A stretch of DNA of 64,000 bases from SAR86 cluster bacterium (lineage in GTDB: Bacteria; Pseudomonadota; Gammaproteobacteria; Magnimaribacterales; Magnimaribacteraceae): the NCBI GenBank assembly GCA_029268615.1, contig JAQWNM010000010.1, positions 1-64,000 of the forward strand. The letters run 5' to 3'. The notes under the pieces are model-generated. The model searched no databases. It had not been told where the DNA came from and worked only from the letters and a program-made list of their open reading frames with translations. This document shows positions 37,077 to 48,824 of the stretch, piece after piece (positions within the stretch are counted from its first letter, which is position 1; each line of letters opens with the position of its first letter). A program made the position numbers and the translations under genes.

Positions 37077-37670
37077 TCAAATACCGCTATGGAATCTAAA
37101 TAAAGAATCTGGTTCAGAAATTAACTTAGCTTCAGCTTCAGAAAATGGCTTTATAGGATCAATCCAATTTTTTCCAAAAAGTTCTACGTACAAACCAATA
37201 TAAAGATTACTATGCCTTACTTCTGAAGTATAAAGCTTATGATAAAAGTCTTGTAAGTCAGTAGGTAAATAATTATTCAAAGCAAAAAAACGTTCGCTTG
37301 ATCTTGATTCAATTAAGGCGCAAATCAATAATGAATCTTGAAGCTTTTTTGGCTCAGAAGGTGAAATCAACTGGTATAAACTCTTGGCATAGGGTCCTGC
37401 CTTTAAATTTCTATAAGTAAAACCTCGCTTTGTTAGGATCCGGCATACTTTTTCAAAATGCATTAATTCTTCACGAGCTAAACTTGAAAGCTTTTTTGCA
37501 AAACCTTTTTCAGGATATCTATTTATTAAAGAAATAGCTGTGGTGGCTGCTTTTTTTTCGCAATGAGCATGATCTAATAAAAGAATTTCTAAATTATTAA
37601 TTGCTTTATAGATCCAATCTTGAGATGTTTTTGCCAATAAGATCTTATCGTGTAAAGGCTCTTCTTCCAT
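37077..37670 (-). CDS. miaE: tRNA-(ms2io6A) hydroxylase
   Basis: 197 aa. Diiron monooxygenase that hydroxylates ms2i6A at position 37 of tRNA. Ligand helices: LLLDHAHCEKKAA, LAREELMHFEKV, CALIESRSSERF and LYTSEVRHSNLYIG, giving the E/ExxH pattern of ferritin-like enzymes. Convergent with umuC with 4 bp between, and 8 bp after the DUF1289 gene. Confidence 0.93.
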   Translation of the reverse strand: MEEEPLHDKILLAKTSQDWIYKAINNLEILLLDHAHCEKKAATTAISLINRYPEKGFAKKLSSLAREELMHFEKVCRILTKRGFTYRNLKAGPYAKSLYQLISPSEPKKLQDSLLICALIESRSSERFFALNNYLPTDLQDFYHKLYTSEVRHSNLYIGLYVELFGKNWIDPIKPFSEAEAKLISEPDSLFRFHSGI

Positions 37671-37678
37671 ATTAAGAA

Positions 37679-38116
37679 TTAATTCTTGAAGTACCTTGAA
37701 TAATGAGCTTCGGAAAGAATAAATAACTCTTCCTCGATAACCTTTTTAAGAGAAGAAAGCTCAGCCAAATCATTTTGTATTATCTCAACACCAAACTCCT
37801 TAATATCAGGTATTGACTGACTTGCCTGCTTTAAAAGATCAAAAACCCAACAATATGGATCTACTTGATCATAATAATTAATTCTATGAACCTTTAAATT
37901 TTCTTTAAGCAATTTTAAGTTAAAGATATAAACCTTAGACCTCATAATCTGAACTTTAAGAGATTCAAGTCTTTTCCAAACTGAGTGTTTTTCAGAATCT
38001 GTATATGAATTCCACTTTATAACTTCATGTTGAAAACGTTTACACCCCCTACAGACCTCATCACCAAAGACAGTGGAGCATACACCTATACATGGAGTTT
38101 TAATGGGTTTATTCAT
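37679..38116 (-). CDS. DUF1289 protein with C-terminal extension
   Basis: 145 aa. Residues 7-45 match DUF1289: TPCIGVCSTVFGDEVCRGCK with C9, C13, C22, C25 as a likely metal site, then WNSYTDSEKHSVW. The remaining ~100 residues are not part of the usual short DUF1289 proteins (60-80 aa) and show no recognised domain. Probably co-transcribed with miaE. Function unknown. Confidence 0.8.
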   Translation of the reverse strand: MNKPIKTPCIGVCSTVFGDEVCRGCKRFQHEVIKWNSYTDSEKHSVWKRLESLKVQIMRSKVYIFNLKLLKENLKVHRINYYDQVDPYCWVFDLLKQASQSIPDIKEFGVEIIQNDLAELSSLKKVIEEELFILSEAHYSRYFKN

Positions 38117-38208
38117 TTAATAACATGATATATTTAAAGTAATCTAACGCAACTCAAAAAATACAAATATGTTAGAATGCTGTCGCTCTATTTTAAAGAA
38201 TTAAGTTA

Positions 38209-40782
38209 ATGTTAGAAAAATATAAAACACATTTAGAAGAAAGAAAAAAACTAGGAATTCCTCCTCTACCTTTAGATGAGAACCAAACAGCCTCATTAAT
38301 TGAGTTAATTGAATCTTCAGATCAAGAAAATGAAGAATATTTATTAAATCTATTGGCAAATGAAGTTCCCGCTGGTGTTGATCAAGCTGCATATGTTAAA
38401 GCTGCTTTTCTAACTGATATAGCTCAAGGTAAAACAAAAACTAAATTAGTTAGTAGAATAAAAGCAACTGAACTATTAGGCACAATGCTAGGCGGTTATA
38501 ATGTTGAACCGTTAATTGGATTATTGTCAGATGACGAAGTTGGCGATGCGGCAACTAAAGCTTTATCGAACACGCTCTTAATTTTTGATGCTTTATATGA
38601 CTTACTTGAATTGGCAAAAAAAAATAAAAGAGCACAAATGGTCATAGATTCATTCGCAGAAGCTGAATGGTTCACAAATAAACCAGAAGTACCTGAAATA
38701 ATAACCACGACCATTTTTAAGGTATCTGGAGAAATAAATACAGATGATTTATCACCTGCTCCAGATGCATGGTCAAGACCAGATATCCCTTTACATGCAT
38801 TAGCTATGCTCAAAAATACAGAGCTAAAAAATCCTTTGGGTTTAATAGATGATTTAAAGAAAAAGGGTCATCCAATAGCCTTCGTAGGAGATGTTGTAGG
38901 AACGGGATCATCAAGAAAATCAGCTACTAATTCAGTACTATGGCACATGGGTGATGATATACCTTTTATACCAGGTAAAAGGGAAGGCGGGATCTGTATT
39001 GGAGGGAAAATAGCGCCTATATTTTTCAATACTATGGAAGATGCTGGAGCGCTTGCCTTTGAATGTGACGTCTCCAAACTAAAGACTGGAGATGTTATAA
39101 ACATTCACCCCCATAAAAGAAAAATAACAGATCAAGAGGATAAAGTTATTACAAATTTTGACTATAAATCAAATACTATTTTAGATGCAGTCAGGGCTAA
39201 AGGGAGAATTCCTTTAATTATTGGAAGAACATTAACTGACAAAGTAAGAGATAATTTAGATCTACCTCCGACAGATATATTTGAGAGGCCTATTCAGCCT
39301 AAAGATAGTGGGAAAGGTTTCACTTTAGCTCAAAAAATGGTGGGTAGTGCTTGCGGTGTAAAAGGAATTAGACCTGGCACTTATTGTGAACCAAGGATGA
39401 CCACTGTAGGTAGCCAAGATACAACTGGACCTATGACTCGAGATGAATTAAAAGAATTAGCTTGTCTAGGATTTTCGGCTGATCTAGTAATGCAATCTTT
39501 TTGCCATACTGCAGCATATCCTAAACCGGTAGACCTTGATACTCATCACTCTCTTCCAGATTTTATCCAAACTAGAGGCGGAGTTGCACTGAGGCCTGGA
39601 GATGGAATTATTCATTCCTGGTTAAACAGAATGCTCCTACCTGATACAGTTGGTACTGGGGGTGACTCTCATACTAGATTTCCTATAGGGATAAGTTTTC
39701 CTGCTGGATCAGGTTTAGTAGCCTTTGGGTCTGCTCTAGGAGTTATGCCTTTAGATATGCCCGAATCAGTCTTAGTAAGGTTTTCTGGAGAGATGCAGCC
39801 AGGAATAACGCTTCGTGACTTAGTGCACGCTATTCCATATGCAGCCCTTCAATCTGGTCATTTGACTCTTGAAAAAGAAAATAAAGTTAATGTATTCTCA
39901 GGTAAATGTCTAGAAATAGAAGGTTTGGGTGATCTAAAAGTAGAACAAGCATTTGAATTATCAGATGCTTCGGCTGAAAGATCTGCTTCAGGCTGCACTA
40001 TAAAGCTAAATCCTGAACCTATAATAGAATACCTAAACTCAAATATTACACTTTTGAGATGGATGATCTCTGAAGGTTATGGAGATGAAAGAACATTAGA
40101 GAGAAGAGCTCAAGCCATGGAATCTTGGATAAAAAATCCTACGTTATTAGAGCCAGATAAAGATGCAGAATATTCTGCAATTATTGAGATCAATCTAAAT
40201 ACAATAACTGAACCCCTTCTAGCCTGTCCTAATGACCCAGATGATATTAAAAAACTCTCTGAAGTAGAAAAAATTAAAATTGATGAGATATTTATTGGTT
40301 CTTGTATGACCAATATTGGCCATTTTAGAGCAGCTGGAAAACTACTTGAAAATGAAGACTCACTCCCCACTAAGTTATGGATAGCACCTCCTACAAAGAT
40401 GGATGAGCATCAGCTAACTGAAGAAGGATTTTATAAGATATTTAAAAATAGTGGAGCTCGAACAGAAATGCCCGGTTGCTCTCTTTGTATGGGCAACCAA
40501 GCTAGAGTAGAGCCTGAATCTACTGTGATTTCAACATCAACCAGAAACTTTCCAAATAGATTAGGAGATAATGCAAATGTATATTTAGCTTCTGCAGAAT
40601 TAGCTGCCATTACTTCTACTCTAGGATATATTCCTTCTATGGAAGAATACTCAAATTACATGAATGAAATTAATACAATGACTCAAGATATTTATAGATA
40701 TCTTAACTTTAATGAAGTGGCCTCGTATCAAAAAGCTGCAAAAGAAGCAATTTTGCCTTCTATTACAGTAGAGACACTATAG
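38209..40782 (+). CDS. acnB: Aconitate hydratase B
   Basis: 857 aa, the AcnB form. Converts citrate to isocitrate in the TCA cycle. Starts [20 protein letters not shown] with the HEAT-like domain, then the swivelling domain ([33 protein letters not shown]), then the core with cluster cysteines in [22 protein letters not shown] and [10 protein letters not shown]. In E. coli, apo-AcnB also binds mRNA under iron stress; not testable here. fdxA follows 12 bp later. Confidence 0.97.
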   Translation: MLEKYKTHLEERKKLGIPPLPLDENQTASLIELIESSDQENEEYLLNLLANEVPAGVDQAAYVKAAFLTDIAQGKTKTKLVSRIKATELLGTMLGGYNVEPLIGLLSDDEVGDAATKALSNTLLIFDALYDLLELAKKNKRAQMVIDSFAEAEWFTNKPEVPEIITTTIFKVSGEINTDDLSPAPDAWSRPDIPLHALAMLKNTELKNPLGLIDDLKKKGHPIAFVGDVVGTGSSRKSATNSVLWHMGDDIPFIPGKREGGICIGGKIAPIFFNTMEDAGALAFECDVSKLKTGDVINIHPHKRKITDQEDKVITNFDYKSNTILDAVRAKGRIPLIIGRTLTDKVRDNLDLPPTDIFERPIQPKDSGKGFTLAQKMVGSACGVKGIRPGTYCEPRMTTVGSQDTTGPMTRDELKELACLGFSADLVMQSFCHTAAYPKPVDLDTHHSLPDFIQTRGGVALRPGDGIIHSWLNRMLLPDTVGTGGDSHTRFPIGISFPAGSGLVAFGSALGVMPLDMPESVLVRFSGEMQPGITLRDLVHAIPYAALQSGHLTLEKENKVNVFSGKCLEIEGLGDLKVEQAFELSDASAERSASGCTIKLNPEPIIEYLNSNITLLRWMISEGYGDERTLERRAQAMESWIKNPTLLEPDKDAEYSAIIEINLNTITEPLLACPNDPDDIKKLSEVEKIKIDEIFIGSCMTNIGHFRAAGKLLENEDSLPTKLWIAPPTKMDEHQLTEEGFYKIFKNSGARTEMPGCSLCMGNQARVEPESTVISTSTRNFPNRLGDNANVYLASAELAAITSTLGYIPSMEEYSNYMNEINTMTQDIYRYLNFNEVASYQKAAKEAILPSITVETL

Positions 40783-40794
40783 CCTGAGAATAAC

Positions 40795-41118
40795 ATGACA
40801 TTTATTGTCGGTGATTCTTGCGTTAAATGTAAACTTACAGACTGTGTAGAAGTTTGTCCCGTAGACTGTTTTTATGAAGGGCCTAATATGTTAGTTATTA
40901 ATCCAGATGAATGCATAGATTGTGCCTTATGTGAGCCAGAATGCCCTATAGACGCAATATTTTCTGAAGATGAAGTACCTGAAGATCAAATTGTATATAT
41001 AGAATTGAATGCAGAATTATCCTTGGAATGGCCTAATATAACTGAACAAAAAGACCCCTTAGAAGATTCAGATAAATGGAGAGAAATAAAAAATAAAATT
41101 GACCTCATAGAACGCTAA
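40795..41118 (+). CDS. fdxA: 7Fe ferredoxin (FdxA-type)
   Basis: 107 aa. Two clusters: C9, C12, C17, C21 ([14 protein letters not shown]) and C40, C43, C46, C50 ([12 protein letters not shown]), plus C25. The C-x2-C-x4-C-x3-CP spacing is that of [3Fe-4S]/[4Fe-4S] Azotobacter FdI-type ferredoxins. The C-terminal region [13 protein letters not shown] is also typical. Co-directional with acnB. Overlaps the popT stop by 4 bp. In Pseudomonas, fdxA lies next to rpoS, which is absent here. Confidence 0.95.
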   Translation: MTFIVGDSCVKCKLTDCVEVCPVDCFYEGPNMLVINPDECIDCALCEPECPIDAIFSEDEVPEDQIVYIELNAELSLEWPNITEQKDPLEDSDKWREIKNKIDLIER

Positions 41119-41957
41119 ACTTTTCTTACTTTATGCAAAGAAAAAATTAGAACTACTCCGATTGACAACCCAAGAAATATTTCAAAAAAATTAGAAGAGA
41201 CTATATCAAAAAAGAATTTAATCTCTACTTTCCAGATTAATGGGATACTTAGAAGTACTAAACCAAAGAAAATACCTTCTAAAATAGGTTTTTGGAACTT
41301 GTAAGCCTTTCTTAGAAGTCTAACAAATGTAAAAAGTCCAAATAAACATCCACAAAGGAATATTAAAAGAATTAAATAGTCCAGATTTACCAAAGCATTG
41401 ATCATAAATCCATATAGTCCTAAAATAAGCAATATAAAACTTCCAGAAACACCTGGTAAGATAAATCCGCAAATAGCAATAAATCCTCCAAAGAAAATTA
41501 CTATAAAGCTTATATTTTCTTGATCCAATGTTGGCAGTAAAAAAACAAATATTACTATTAATAAGGAAATTAAAAAACCTGCTCCAAACTTTTTAGTTAT
41601 AATCTTTGGCTTAATGGGGTAAAGAAATAAAGAGCAGAATAATAAAGAAGAAAAAATAGATTTAAGAAAATAAGGATAGTTCGAAAGTAAAAATACTATC
41701 AATGCAGAAAAAGAAAAAATGCCTAAAAGCATCCCTATTAATAAAATAGAAATAAATTTCCCATCAATATAAGTCCATGCATCCTTAAATTCTCTTTTTG
41801 CTAAAAATTTAAAGAAAGAAATATTAAATTTAGAGATCATATTTATAAGATGCTCATATATGCCGAATAATAGAGCAATAGTCCCTCCTGAGACACCTGG
41901 TATGATTTCAGCAACGCCTATAAAAAACCCTTTAATAAGAATTAAAAAAGACTTCAA
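41115..41957 (-). CDS. DUF368 membrane protein, polyprenyl-phosphate transporter (PopT-like)
   Basis: 280 aa, about eight helices. Opens with [22 protein letters not shown] and has a second similar [19 protein letters not shown], the duplicated PGVSGG/S motif of DUF368. Family members recycle undecaprenyl phosphate across the inner membrane, which would serve the peptidoglycan pathway encoded further right. Overlaps pcm by 4 bp (ATGA), so the two are coupled. Confidence 0.9.
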   Translation of the reverse strand: MKSFLILIKGFFIGVAEIIPGVSGGTIALLFGIYEHLINMISKFNISFFKFLAKREFKDAWTYIDGKFISILLIGMLLGIFSFSALIVFLLSNYPYFLKSIFSSLLFCSLFLYPIKPKIITKKFGAGFLISLLIVIFVFLLPTLDQENISFIVIFFGGFIAICGFILPGVSGSFILLILGLYGFMINALVNLDYLILLIFLCGCLFGLFTFVRLLRKAYKFQKPILEGIFFGLVLLSIPLIWKVEIKFFFDIVSSNFFEIFLGLSIGVVLIFSLHKVRKV

Positions 41958-42640
41958 TCTAATGTACCTCTAACTAATGGAACAAACGCAACATCATCTA
42001 GTTCTTTTATTTTTACTTGATTTTTATTTACTTTCAATATGAGTCTTAATTTTTGTGAGTTAGCATCCTTGACTGGAAGTACCATGCGACCACCTGTTTT
42101 TAATTGATTAATAAGTTTTTCAGGTATTTCATCTGAAACGGCTGCTGCAAGAATTGCATCATATATTTCTATTTCTTTGATGGTCTCTAATGCATCTCCG
42201 AACCTAGATTCCACATTCCTTATCTTCAGTTCTCTTAGATTATTCCTAGCTTTGATATATAGACCCCTTATTCTTTCTATGCTAACCAATTGATCTGTAA
42301 ATCTTGATAAAATAGCTGATTGATATCCGCACCCAGTCCCAATTTCTAAAACTTTCTTAAAAGGTTTTTGAGTAAATAAGTCATGGCTAATTAAAGCTTC
42401 TGTCATTTTTGCAACAATATAAGGTTGTGAAATTGTTTGCTGAAAGCCAATAGGTAAAGACAAATCTTCATAGGCTCTTGATGCAAGAGCTTCATCAACA
42501 AAGAGATGTCTAGGCACATCTCTAATGGCCTCTAAGACTCTTACATCTTTAATTCCTTTTTCAGTTAATCTCTCAACTAGTCTTTTTCTTGTTCTCAAAG
42601 AAGTCATTCCTATACCTAATTCCTTTTCTATAGGACTCAT
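41954..42640 (-). CDS. pcm: Protein-L-isoaspartate O-methyltransferase
   Basis: 228 aa. Repairs isoaspartyl residues with SAM. Motifs: VPRHLFV, PIGFQQTISQPYIVA, LEIGTGCGYQSAIL (SAM site) and a C-terminal GGRMVLPV. N-terminal extension of about 20 residues relative to E. coli Pcm (208). Follows surE by 8 bp. The expected downstream nlpD-rpoS genes are missing. Confidence 0.95.
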   Translation of the reverse strand: MSPIEKELGIGMTSLRTRKRLVERLTEKGIKDVRVLEAIRDVPRHLFVDEALASRAYEDLSLPIGFQQTISQPYIVAKMTEALISHDLFTQKPFKKVLEIGTGCGYQSAILSRFTDQLVSIERIRGLYIKARNNLRELKIRNVESRFGDALETIKEIEIYDAILAAAVSDEIPEKLINQLKTGGRMVLPVKDANSQKLRLILKVNKNQVKIKELDDVAFVPLVRGTLD

Positions 42641-42648
42641 TTCTAATA

Positions 42649-43410
42649 TTAGATCTGTAACCAGCTTATTAAATTAGAATCTCCAACATCCAAAAAATTT
42701 GGATGAACTGGAGTTACAGAAACATATCCCTTTGATAAAGTTTCTATATCTGTATTTGAATGATTATTAGAATGCTTATCTCTATGAGTTATCCAAAACC
42801 TTTTTTCTCCTGATTTTTTTACTTCAATAGAGGGTGGATTTCTAGGACCCCAAGATCCTAAAACAGTATTCTTAATACCTTTCAAATCTTTAAAAGCAAG
42901 ATTAGGAACATTTACATTTAAAGTTACTGATGGGTTTATAGACAAACTATTAATATTCTTAATAAGCTTCTTAGCAATTAAGGCTGCTGAAAGAAAATTT
43001 GGTAACATTTTCTGGTCTAGTTCCTTTTTATATGCCGAAGAAAATGCAATACACGGGAGTCGAGTATTCCTTCCCTCCATAGCAGCTCCTAAAGTTCCAG
43101 AATAAAGTAAATCTTCACCCATATTAGCGCCAGCATTAATACCAGATACCACAAGATCAGGTTCAAAAGGACATAAGCCATTTAATCCAAGAAAAACACA
43201 ATCCGCAGGAGTACCATTAACAGACAGAAAATTTTCTTTAAAATCTTGAGTCTTTAGAGGTCTTTTTGTAGTAATAGAACTGCCTGCTCCACTCTGGTTT
43301 TTATCAGGAGCGATTACAAAGACATTTGCAATACCCTTTAATGCATCATAAAGGTACTGAAGTCCTTTAGCTTCAACTCCATCATCATTTGAAATAAGTA
43401 TTTTTAGCAA
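42649..43410 (-). CDS. surE: 5'/3'-nucleotidase SurE
   Basis: 253 aa. Metal site D8-D9 in ISNDDGVEAKG, then APDKNQSGAGSSIT, VNGTPADCVFLGL, and VSGINAGANMGEDLLYSGTL cut at the usual conserved Asn. Conserved partner of pcm; starts 10 bp after ispF. Confidence 0.96.
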   Translation of the reverse strand: MLKILISNDDGVEAKGLQYLYDALKGIANVFVIAPDKNQSGAGSSITTKRPLKTQDFKENFLSVNGTPADCVFLGLNGLCPFEPDLVVSGINAGANMGEDLLYSGTLGAAMEGRNTRLPCIAFSSAYKKELDQKMLPNFLSAALIAKKLIKNINSLSINPSVTLNVNVPNLAFKDLKGIKNTVLGSWGPRNPPSIEVKKSGEKRFWITHRDKHSNNHSNTDIETLSKGYVSVTPVHPNFLDVGDSNLISWLQI

Positions 43411-43420
43411 TTTTTATTAA

Positions 43421-43897
43421 TCAAGGAAGTTTGGATAGTAAAACTACAGTATGACATGATATTCCTAAAGACTCACCTTCAGGCCCTAATCCATCGGTTG
43501 TTGTTGCTTTGCAACTTAGTTGCTCAATATCTATATTCAACTTTTCTGATAAATTTTTTCTAATTGATAAAAGGTGTGTACTCATCTTTGGCTCTTCTAG
43601 AATTAAAGTAACGTCTATGTTTTCAATAGAAAAACCTCTGTCTAAAACCATGTTTGCTACTTTATCTAAAATTAGACTACTAGATATGTCGCGAATCTTG
43701 GGGTCATTAGATGGAAAATATTGCCCTATATCTCCCATAGCCAAAGCACCCAATAATGCATCTGCTAATGCATGAATAATAATATCACCATCAGAATATG
43801 CTTCGATAGAATACTTGGAAGGGATAAAAATACCTCCTAATGTCATGCCTTTTCCAGGTACTATTTTATGAACATCAAATCCGTGCCCAATTCTCAT
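43421..43897 (-). CDS. ispF: 2-C-methyl-D-erythritol 2,4-cyclodiphosphate synthase
   Basis: 158 aa. MEP-pathway enzyme making isoprenoid precursors. Zinc/substrate motifs: RIGHGFDVHK (D8, H10), SDGDIIIHALADALLGALAMGDIG-type region with H42, FPSNDP, and the C-terminal TTTDGLGPEGESLG. Adjacent to ispD (6 bp gap), as in E. coli. Confidence 0.96.
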   Translation of the reverse strand: MRIGHGFDVHKIVPGKGMTLGGIFIPSKYSIEAYSDGDIIIHALADALLGALAMGDIGQYFPSNDPKIRDISSSLILDKVANMVLDRGFSIENIDVTLILEEPKMSTHLLSIRKNLSEKLNIDIEQLSCKATTTDGLGPEGESLGISCHTVVLLSKLP

Positions 43898-43903
43898 ATT
43901 AAA

Positions 43904-44623
43904 TTATTGATTCATTAAAGTTATACAAGATTTAGCTAAAATTAAATCTTCCTCAACGGTTATCTTGATATTAGTTGCCGAACCCTCTAAAACTCTAACC
44001 AAACCACCTGATTGTTCCACTAAACTTGATTCATCAGTATATATATCATTAGAGGTATTATAAAACTTTGCAGCTTTAAAAAGAGCTTCTTTAGAAAATA
44101 TCTGCGGGGTTAATGCAGACCATAAAACATCTCTGTCTAAAGTTCTTTTAATGACGCCATCTTCTTCTGTAAGTTTTATAGTGTCTGTACTACGTTTTGC
44201 AAGTATTAAGCCTTCTGCAGAATTTTTATTTTTTAAATCAGCAAAGTGTTTCAATAAATTTTTTAAATCAAAAATTTTTAAACAAGGTCTAACGGCGTCA
44301 TGTATTAGGATATTTGAAAAATGTAATTCACTCTCGAGCCAAAAATTAATTCCATTTATAGAAGAATCTATGCGAGATTTACCTCCTTCAATAAATCTAA
44401 CCTTTTCATTGTTTACAAGATCTAATTCTTTCCATAAATTATCCTTTGTATTTACCATAACTGCTATTCCTAAACAATTTTTAATCTGCAGTAAAGGAGA
44501 GATGCTTCTTTCTAGTATGGTCCTTCCTTCCAACTCTAGATATTGTTTTGGTTTAACAGTGCCTAATCTTTTTCCCTGACCAGCTGCAGGAATTACTGCT
44601 ACAAAAGAATCATCTTGAATCAC
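43904..44623 (-). CDS. ispD: 2-C-methyl-D-erythritol 4-phosphate cytidylyltransferase
   Basis: 239 aa. Transfers CMP from CTP to MEP. Nucleotide-binding PAAGQGKRLGTVKPKQYL at the N-terminus, ILIHDAVRPC, and TDESSLVE near the C-terminus. Sits between ftsB and ispF in the standard gammaproteobacterial order. Confidence 0.95.
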   Translation of the reverse strand: MIQDDSFVAVIPAAGQGKRLGTVKPKQYLELEGRTILERSISPLLQIKNCLGIAVMVNTKDNLWKELDLVNNEKVRFIEGGKSRIDSSINGINFWLESELHFSNILIHDAVRPCLKIFDLKNLLKHFADLKNKNSAEGLILAKRSTDTIKLTEEDGVIKRTLDRDVLWSALTPQIFSKEALFKAAKFYNTSNDIYTDESSLVEQSGGLVRVLEGSATNIKITVEEDLILAKSCITLMNQ

Positions 44624-44638
44624 AAATTAATCAGTTAA

Positions 44639-44947
44639 TTACTCTTCATCTTCAGAAAAGGAATAGAAAACTTCGTCTGGCTTTATTAGACCTAATTCTC
44701 TTCTAGCCAAACCTTCTATCGCTTCTTTTCCTGCGCCTAACCTTAACTTATCTTGAGTTAGCTCTTCATTAACTAAAAATAATTCTTTATTCTCAGATTC
44801 TAAAATTTTAATTTCAGTTTGCATTGCTTGCAATTTAAAGTAGTTAGCATTACCAAACCATATTGAATATTGCAGATATAAAATAAAGATCAATAAAATA
44901 GAAATTACCATTAATAAATATTTATTTTTATAAATATAGTTAAACAT
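44639..44947 (-). CDS. ftsB: Cell division protein FtsB
   Basis: 102 aa. Short cytoplasmic N-terminus, one helix (about 11-29), then a coiled-coil segment (MQTEIKILESENKELFLVNE). Ends with the acidic KPDEVFYSFSEDEE; ELGLIKPDEVFY is typical of FtsB. Forms the FtsQLB complex. Position between eno and ispD confirms the call. Confidence 0.92.
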   Translation of the reverse strand: MFNYIYKNKYLLMVISILLIFILYLQYSIWFGNANYFKLQAMQTEIKILESENKELFLVNEELTQDKLRLGAGKEAIEGLARRELGLIKPDEVFYSFSEDEE

Positions 44948-44953
44948 TATTCC

Positions 44954-46243
44954 TTAATGACAGCCTGCAAAGATGAAATCTTCATCATGCTCTATAGTTA
45001 ATAATCTATTGTATTTAGAAACTCTTTCTGACCTTGATGGAGCACCAGTTTTAATTTGACCCACTCCTGTTCCAACAGATAAGTCGGCTATTAATGAATC
45101 TTCTGTTTCTCCCGATCTATGAGAGATTACAGATTTATAATTATTGTCAGAAGCCAATTTAATAGTTTCTAATGTTTCTGTAATTGACCCTATTTGATTA
45201 ACTTTTATAAGAATTGAGTTAGCTGCTCCCATATCTATACCTTTTCTTAAAATTGCCGAGTTAGTAACAAATAGATCATCTCCAACTAACTGTATTTTAT
45301 CACCAAGACTAGAAGTAATTTCTTTCCACCCATCCCAATCGTTTTCATCTAAACCGTCTTCAATAGAAGAAATAGGATATTTATCAACTAGTGTTTCTAA
45401 ATAATTTATTAGCTCAGAAGAAGAAAAAGTTTCTTCCATGCCTTCCAAAACATAATTCGAATTCTTAAAAAATTCAGAAGAAGCCACATCTAGAGTTATA
45501 GCGATATCTTTTTGTGGTAAATAACCAGCTCCTTCTATAGCGCCTACAATCAGATCTAAAGCATCTTCGGCAGAATTTAAATTCGGAGCAAAACCTCCTT
45601 CATCTCCTACTGAAATACTTAATTTTTTCTTCTTCAAGCTTGATTTTAATTGATGAAATATTTCTATCCCAGCCCTTAAAGATTCTGCAAAGGTTTTAAA
45701 ACCTAATGGCTGAACCATAAATTCTTGAAAATCTATTGGATTATCTGCATGGGCTCCTCCATTCAAAATATTAAGCATCGGAATGGGGAGGTTCATCTGT
45801 GGAGCTTTGTCATTAATAGATTTATAAATATTATTAAAGTGTTTATATAATGGCACATTTAAACTATTTGCTGCTGCCCTTGCGCAAGCCATAGAAACGC
45901 CTAAAATTGAATTAGCACCAAAATTAGATTTATTATCTGTACCGTCCTCTGTGCACATTAAAGAATCTATTTTATATAAATCATATGCATCCATACCTGA
46001 CAATATTGAATTAATATCAGAACTAATTACTTCAAGTGCTCCCAAGACTCCTTTACCTAAATATCTTGACTCATCTCCATCCCTTTTTTCATGCGCTTCA
46101 TGCATCCCTGTAGACGCGCCTGAAGGCACCATAGAAAAACCGGAAGAACCATCAGATAAAAATACTTTTACAGCAACAGTCGGATTTGCTCTTGAATCTA
46201 TTAACTCATAAGCCTGGATTAACTGTATTCTTACTTTGGACAT
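44954..46243 (-). CDS. eno: Enolase
   Basis: 429 aa. Interconverts 2-phosphoglycerate and phosphoenolpyruvate. Motifs: SRANPTV, VPSGASTGMHEA, SVGDEGGFAPN, SIEDGLDENDWDGW, QLVGDDLFVTN, KVNQIGSITET and the SHRSGETED signature. One intergenic gap of 6 bp to ftsB and 7 bp after kdsA. Confidence 0.97.
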   Translation of the reverse strand: MSKVRIQLIQAYELIDSRANPTVAVKVFLSDGSSGFSMVPSGASTGMHEAHEKRDGDESRYLGKGVLGALEVISSDINSILSGMDAYDLYKIDSLMCTEDGTDNKSNFGANSILGVSMACARAAANSLNVPLYKHFNNIYKSINDKAPQMNLPIPMLNILNGGAHADNPIDFQEFMVQPLGFKTFAESLRAGIEIFHQLKSSLKKKKLSISVGDEGGFAPNLNSAEDALDLIVGAIEGAGYLPQKDIAITLDVASSEFFKNSNYVLEGMEETFSSSELINYLETLVDKYPISSIEDGLDENDWDGWKEITSSLGDKIQLVGDDLFVTNSAILRKGIDMGAANSILIKVNQIGSITETLETIKLASDNNYKSVISHRSGETEDSLIADLSVGTGVGQIKTGAPSRSERVSKYNRLLTIEHDEDFIFAGCH

Positions 46244-46250
46244 ATTTTTA

Positions 46251-47087
46251 TTAAATTTTCATAACAGGTAGGCCTTTAACTACTGAATCTATAGCCATAA
46301 TCTGTTTTAAAAAAGGTTTTAATAACTCTAACGGTAAAGCAGAGGGTCCATCACATAAAGCTTGCTCAGGATTTGGATGGAGTTCCAAAAATAAACCAGC
46401 TAACCCAATAGACATTGCTGCTTTAGCTAAATCCAGAGCCGAACTTGCCCTCCCCCCTGATTTACCTCCTAAACTTCCAGGTTGTTGAAGTGAATGAGTG
46501 ACGTCAAAAATTACAGGATATTCAAATTTTTTTAATGTAGAGATACCAATCATGTCTACAATGAGGTTATTGTATCCAAAGGAAGTTCCTCTCTCGCAAA
46601 TTAATAACTTATCATTTTGAAAAGATGTAAACTTATTAATAATATTCTGAAAATCAAGAGGGGATAAGAATTGTCCTTTTTTTATATTAACAGGAAGACC
46701 TGTTTCAGCTGCAGATTTAATCAAATCTGTTTGTCTGCACAGGAAAGCTGGAATCTGTATTATATCAAGTACATCTTTTGCCACTTGAACTTCTCCCACA
46801 GTATGGACGTCAGATATAATTGGTACAGAATATTTATCCTTGATATCACTTAATATTTTTAAACCTTCTTCTAATCCTGGGCCACGAAAAGATTCTAGTG
46901 AAGATCTATTGGCTTTATCATACGAAGCCTTAAATACAAATGGTATACCCAATTCTCTCGTTACTGACACACAGTGATCTACAACCTGATCTGCTATAGA
47001 TTCTGATTCCAAAACATTAAGCCCCGCAATAAGTGTAAAGGGTTTGTCATTACTTACTTTATTTTGTCCTATAATTATATTTTTCAA
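46251..47087 (-). CDS. kdsA: 3-deoxy-8-phosphooctulonate synthase (KDO8P synthase)
   Basis: 278 aa. Condenses PEP with arabinose 5-phosphate for LPS inner-core KDO. Motifs: FKASYDKANRSS, SDVHTVGEV, IQIPAFLCRQTDLI, NIKKGQFLSP, CERGTSFGYNNLIVDM and FDVTHSLQQPG. The cysteine in FLCRQ is universal. Contains no clear evidence on the metal class. Lies 1 bp after pyrG. Confidence 0.96.
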   Translation of the reverse strand: MKNIIIGQNKVSNDKPFTLIAGLNVLESESIADQVVDHCVSVTRELGIPFVFKASYDKANRSSLESFRGPGLEEGLKILSDIKDKYSVPIISDVHTVGEVQVAKDVLDIIQIPAFLCRQTDLIKSAAETGLPVNIKKGQFLSPLDFQNIINKFTSFQNDKLLICERGTSFGYNNLIVDMIGISTLKKFEYPVIFDVTHSLQQPGSLGGKSGGRASSALDLAKAAMSIGLAGLFLELHPNPEQALCDGPSALPLELLKPFLKQIMAIDSVVKGLPVMKI

Positions 47088-47088
47088 T

Positions 47089-48771
<1,683 letters not shown>

Positions 48772-48786
48772 TTAAGATGGGTAATT

Positions 48787-48815
48787 AGAATAACAGGAGT
48801 TGCTTATATGAACAA
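48787..48815 (-). promoter_or_regulatory. Probable promoter of the pyrG operon
   Basis: On the minus strand TTGTTC (48810-48815) and TATTCT (48787-48792) are separated by 17 bp in the 92-bp gap before pyrG. Each hexamer matches the sigma-70 consensus at four positions. The start site would be about 50 nt upstream of the pyrG ATG. Confidence 0.45.
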
Positions 48816-48824
48816 TAAAAAAAA

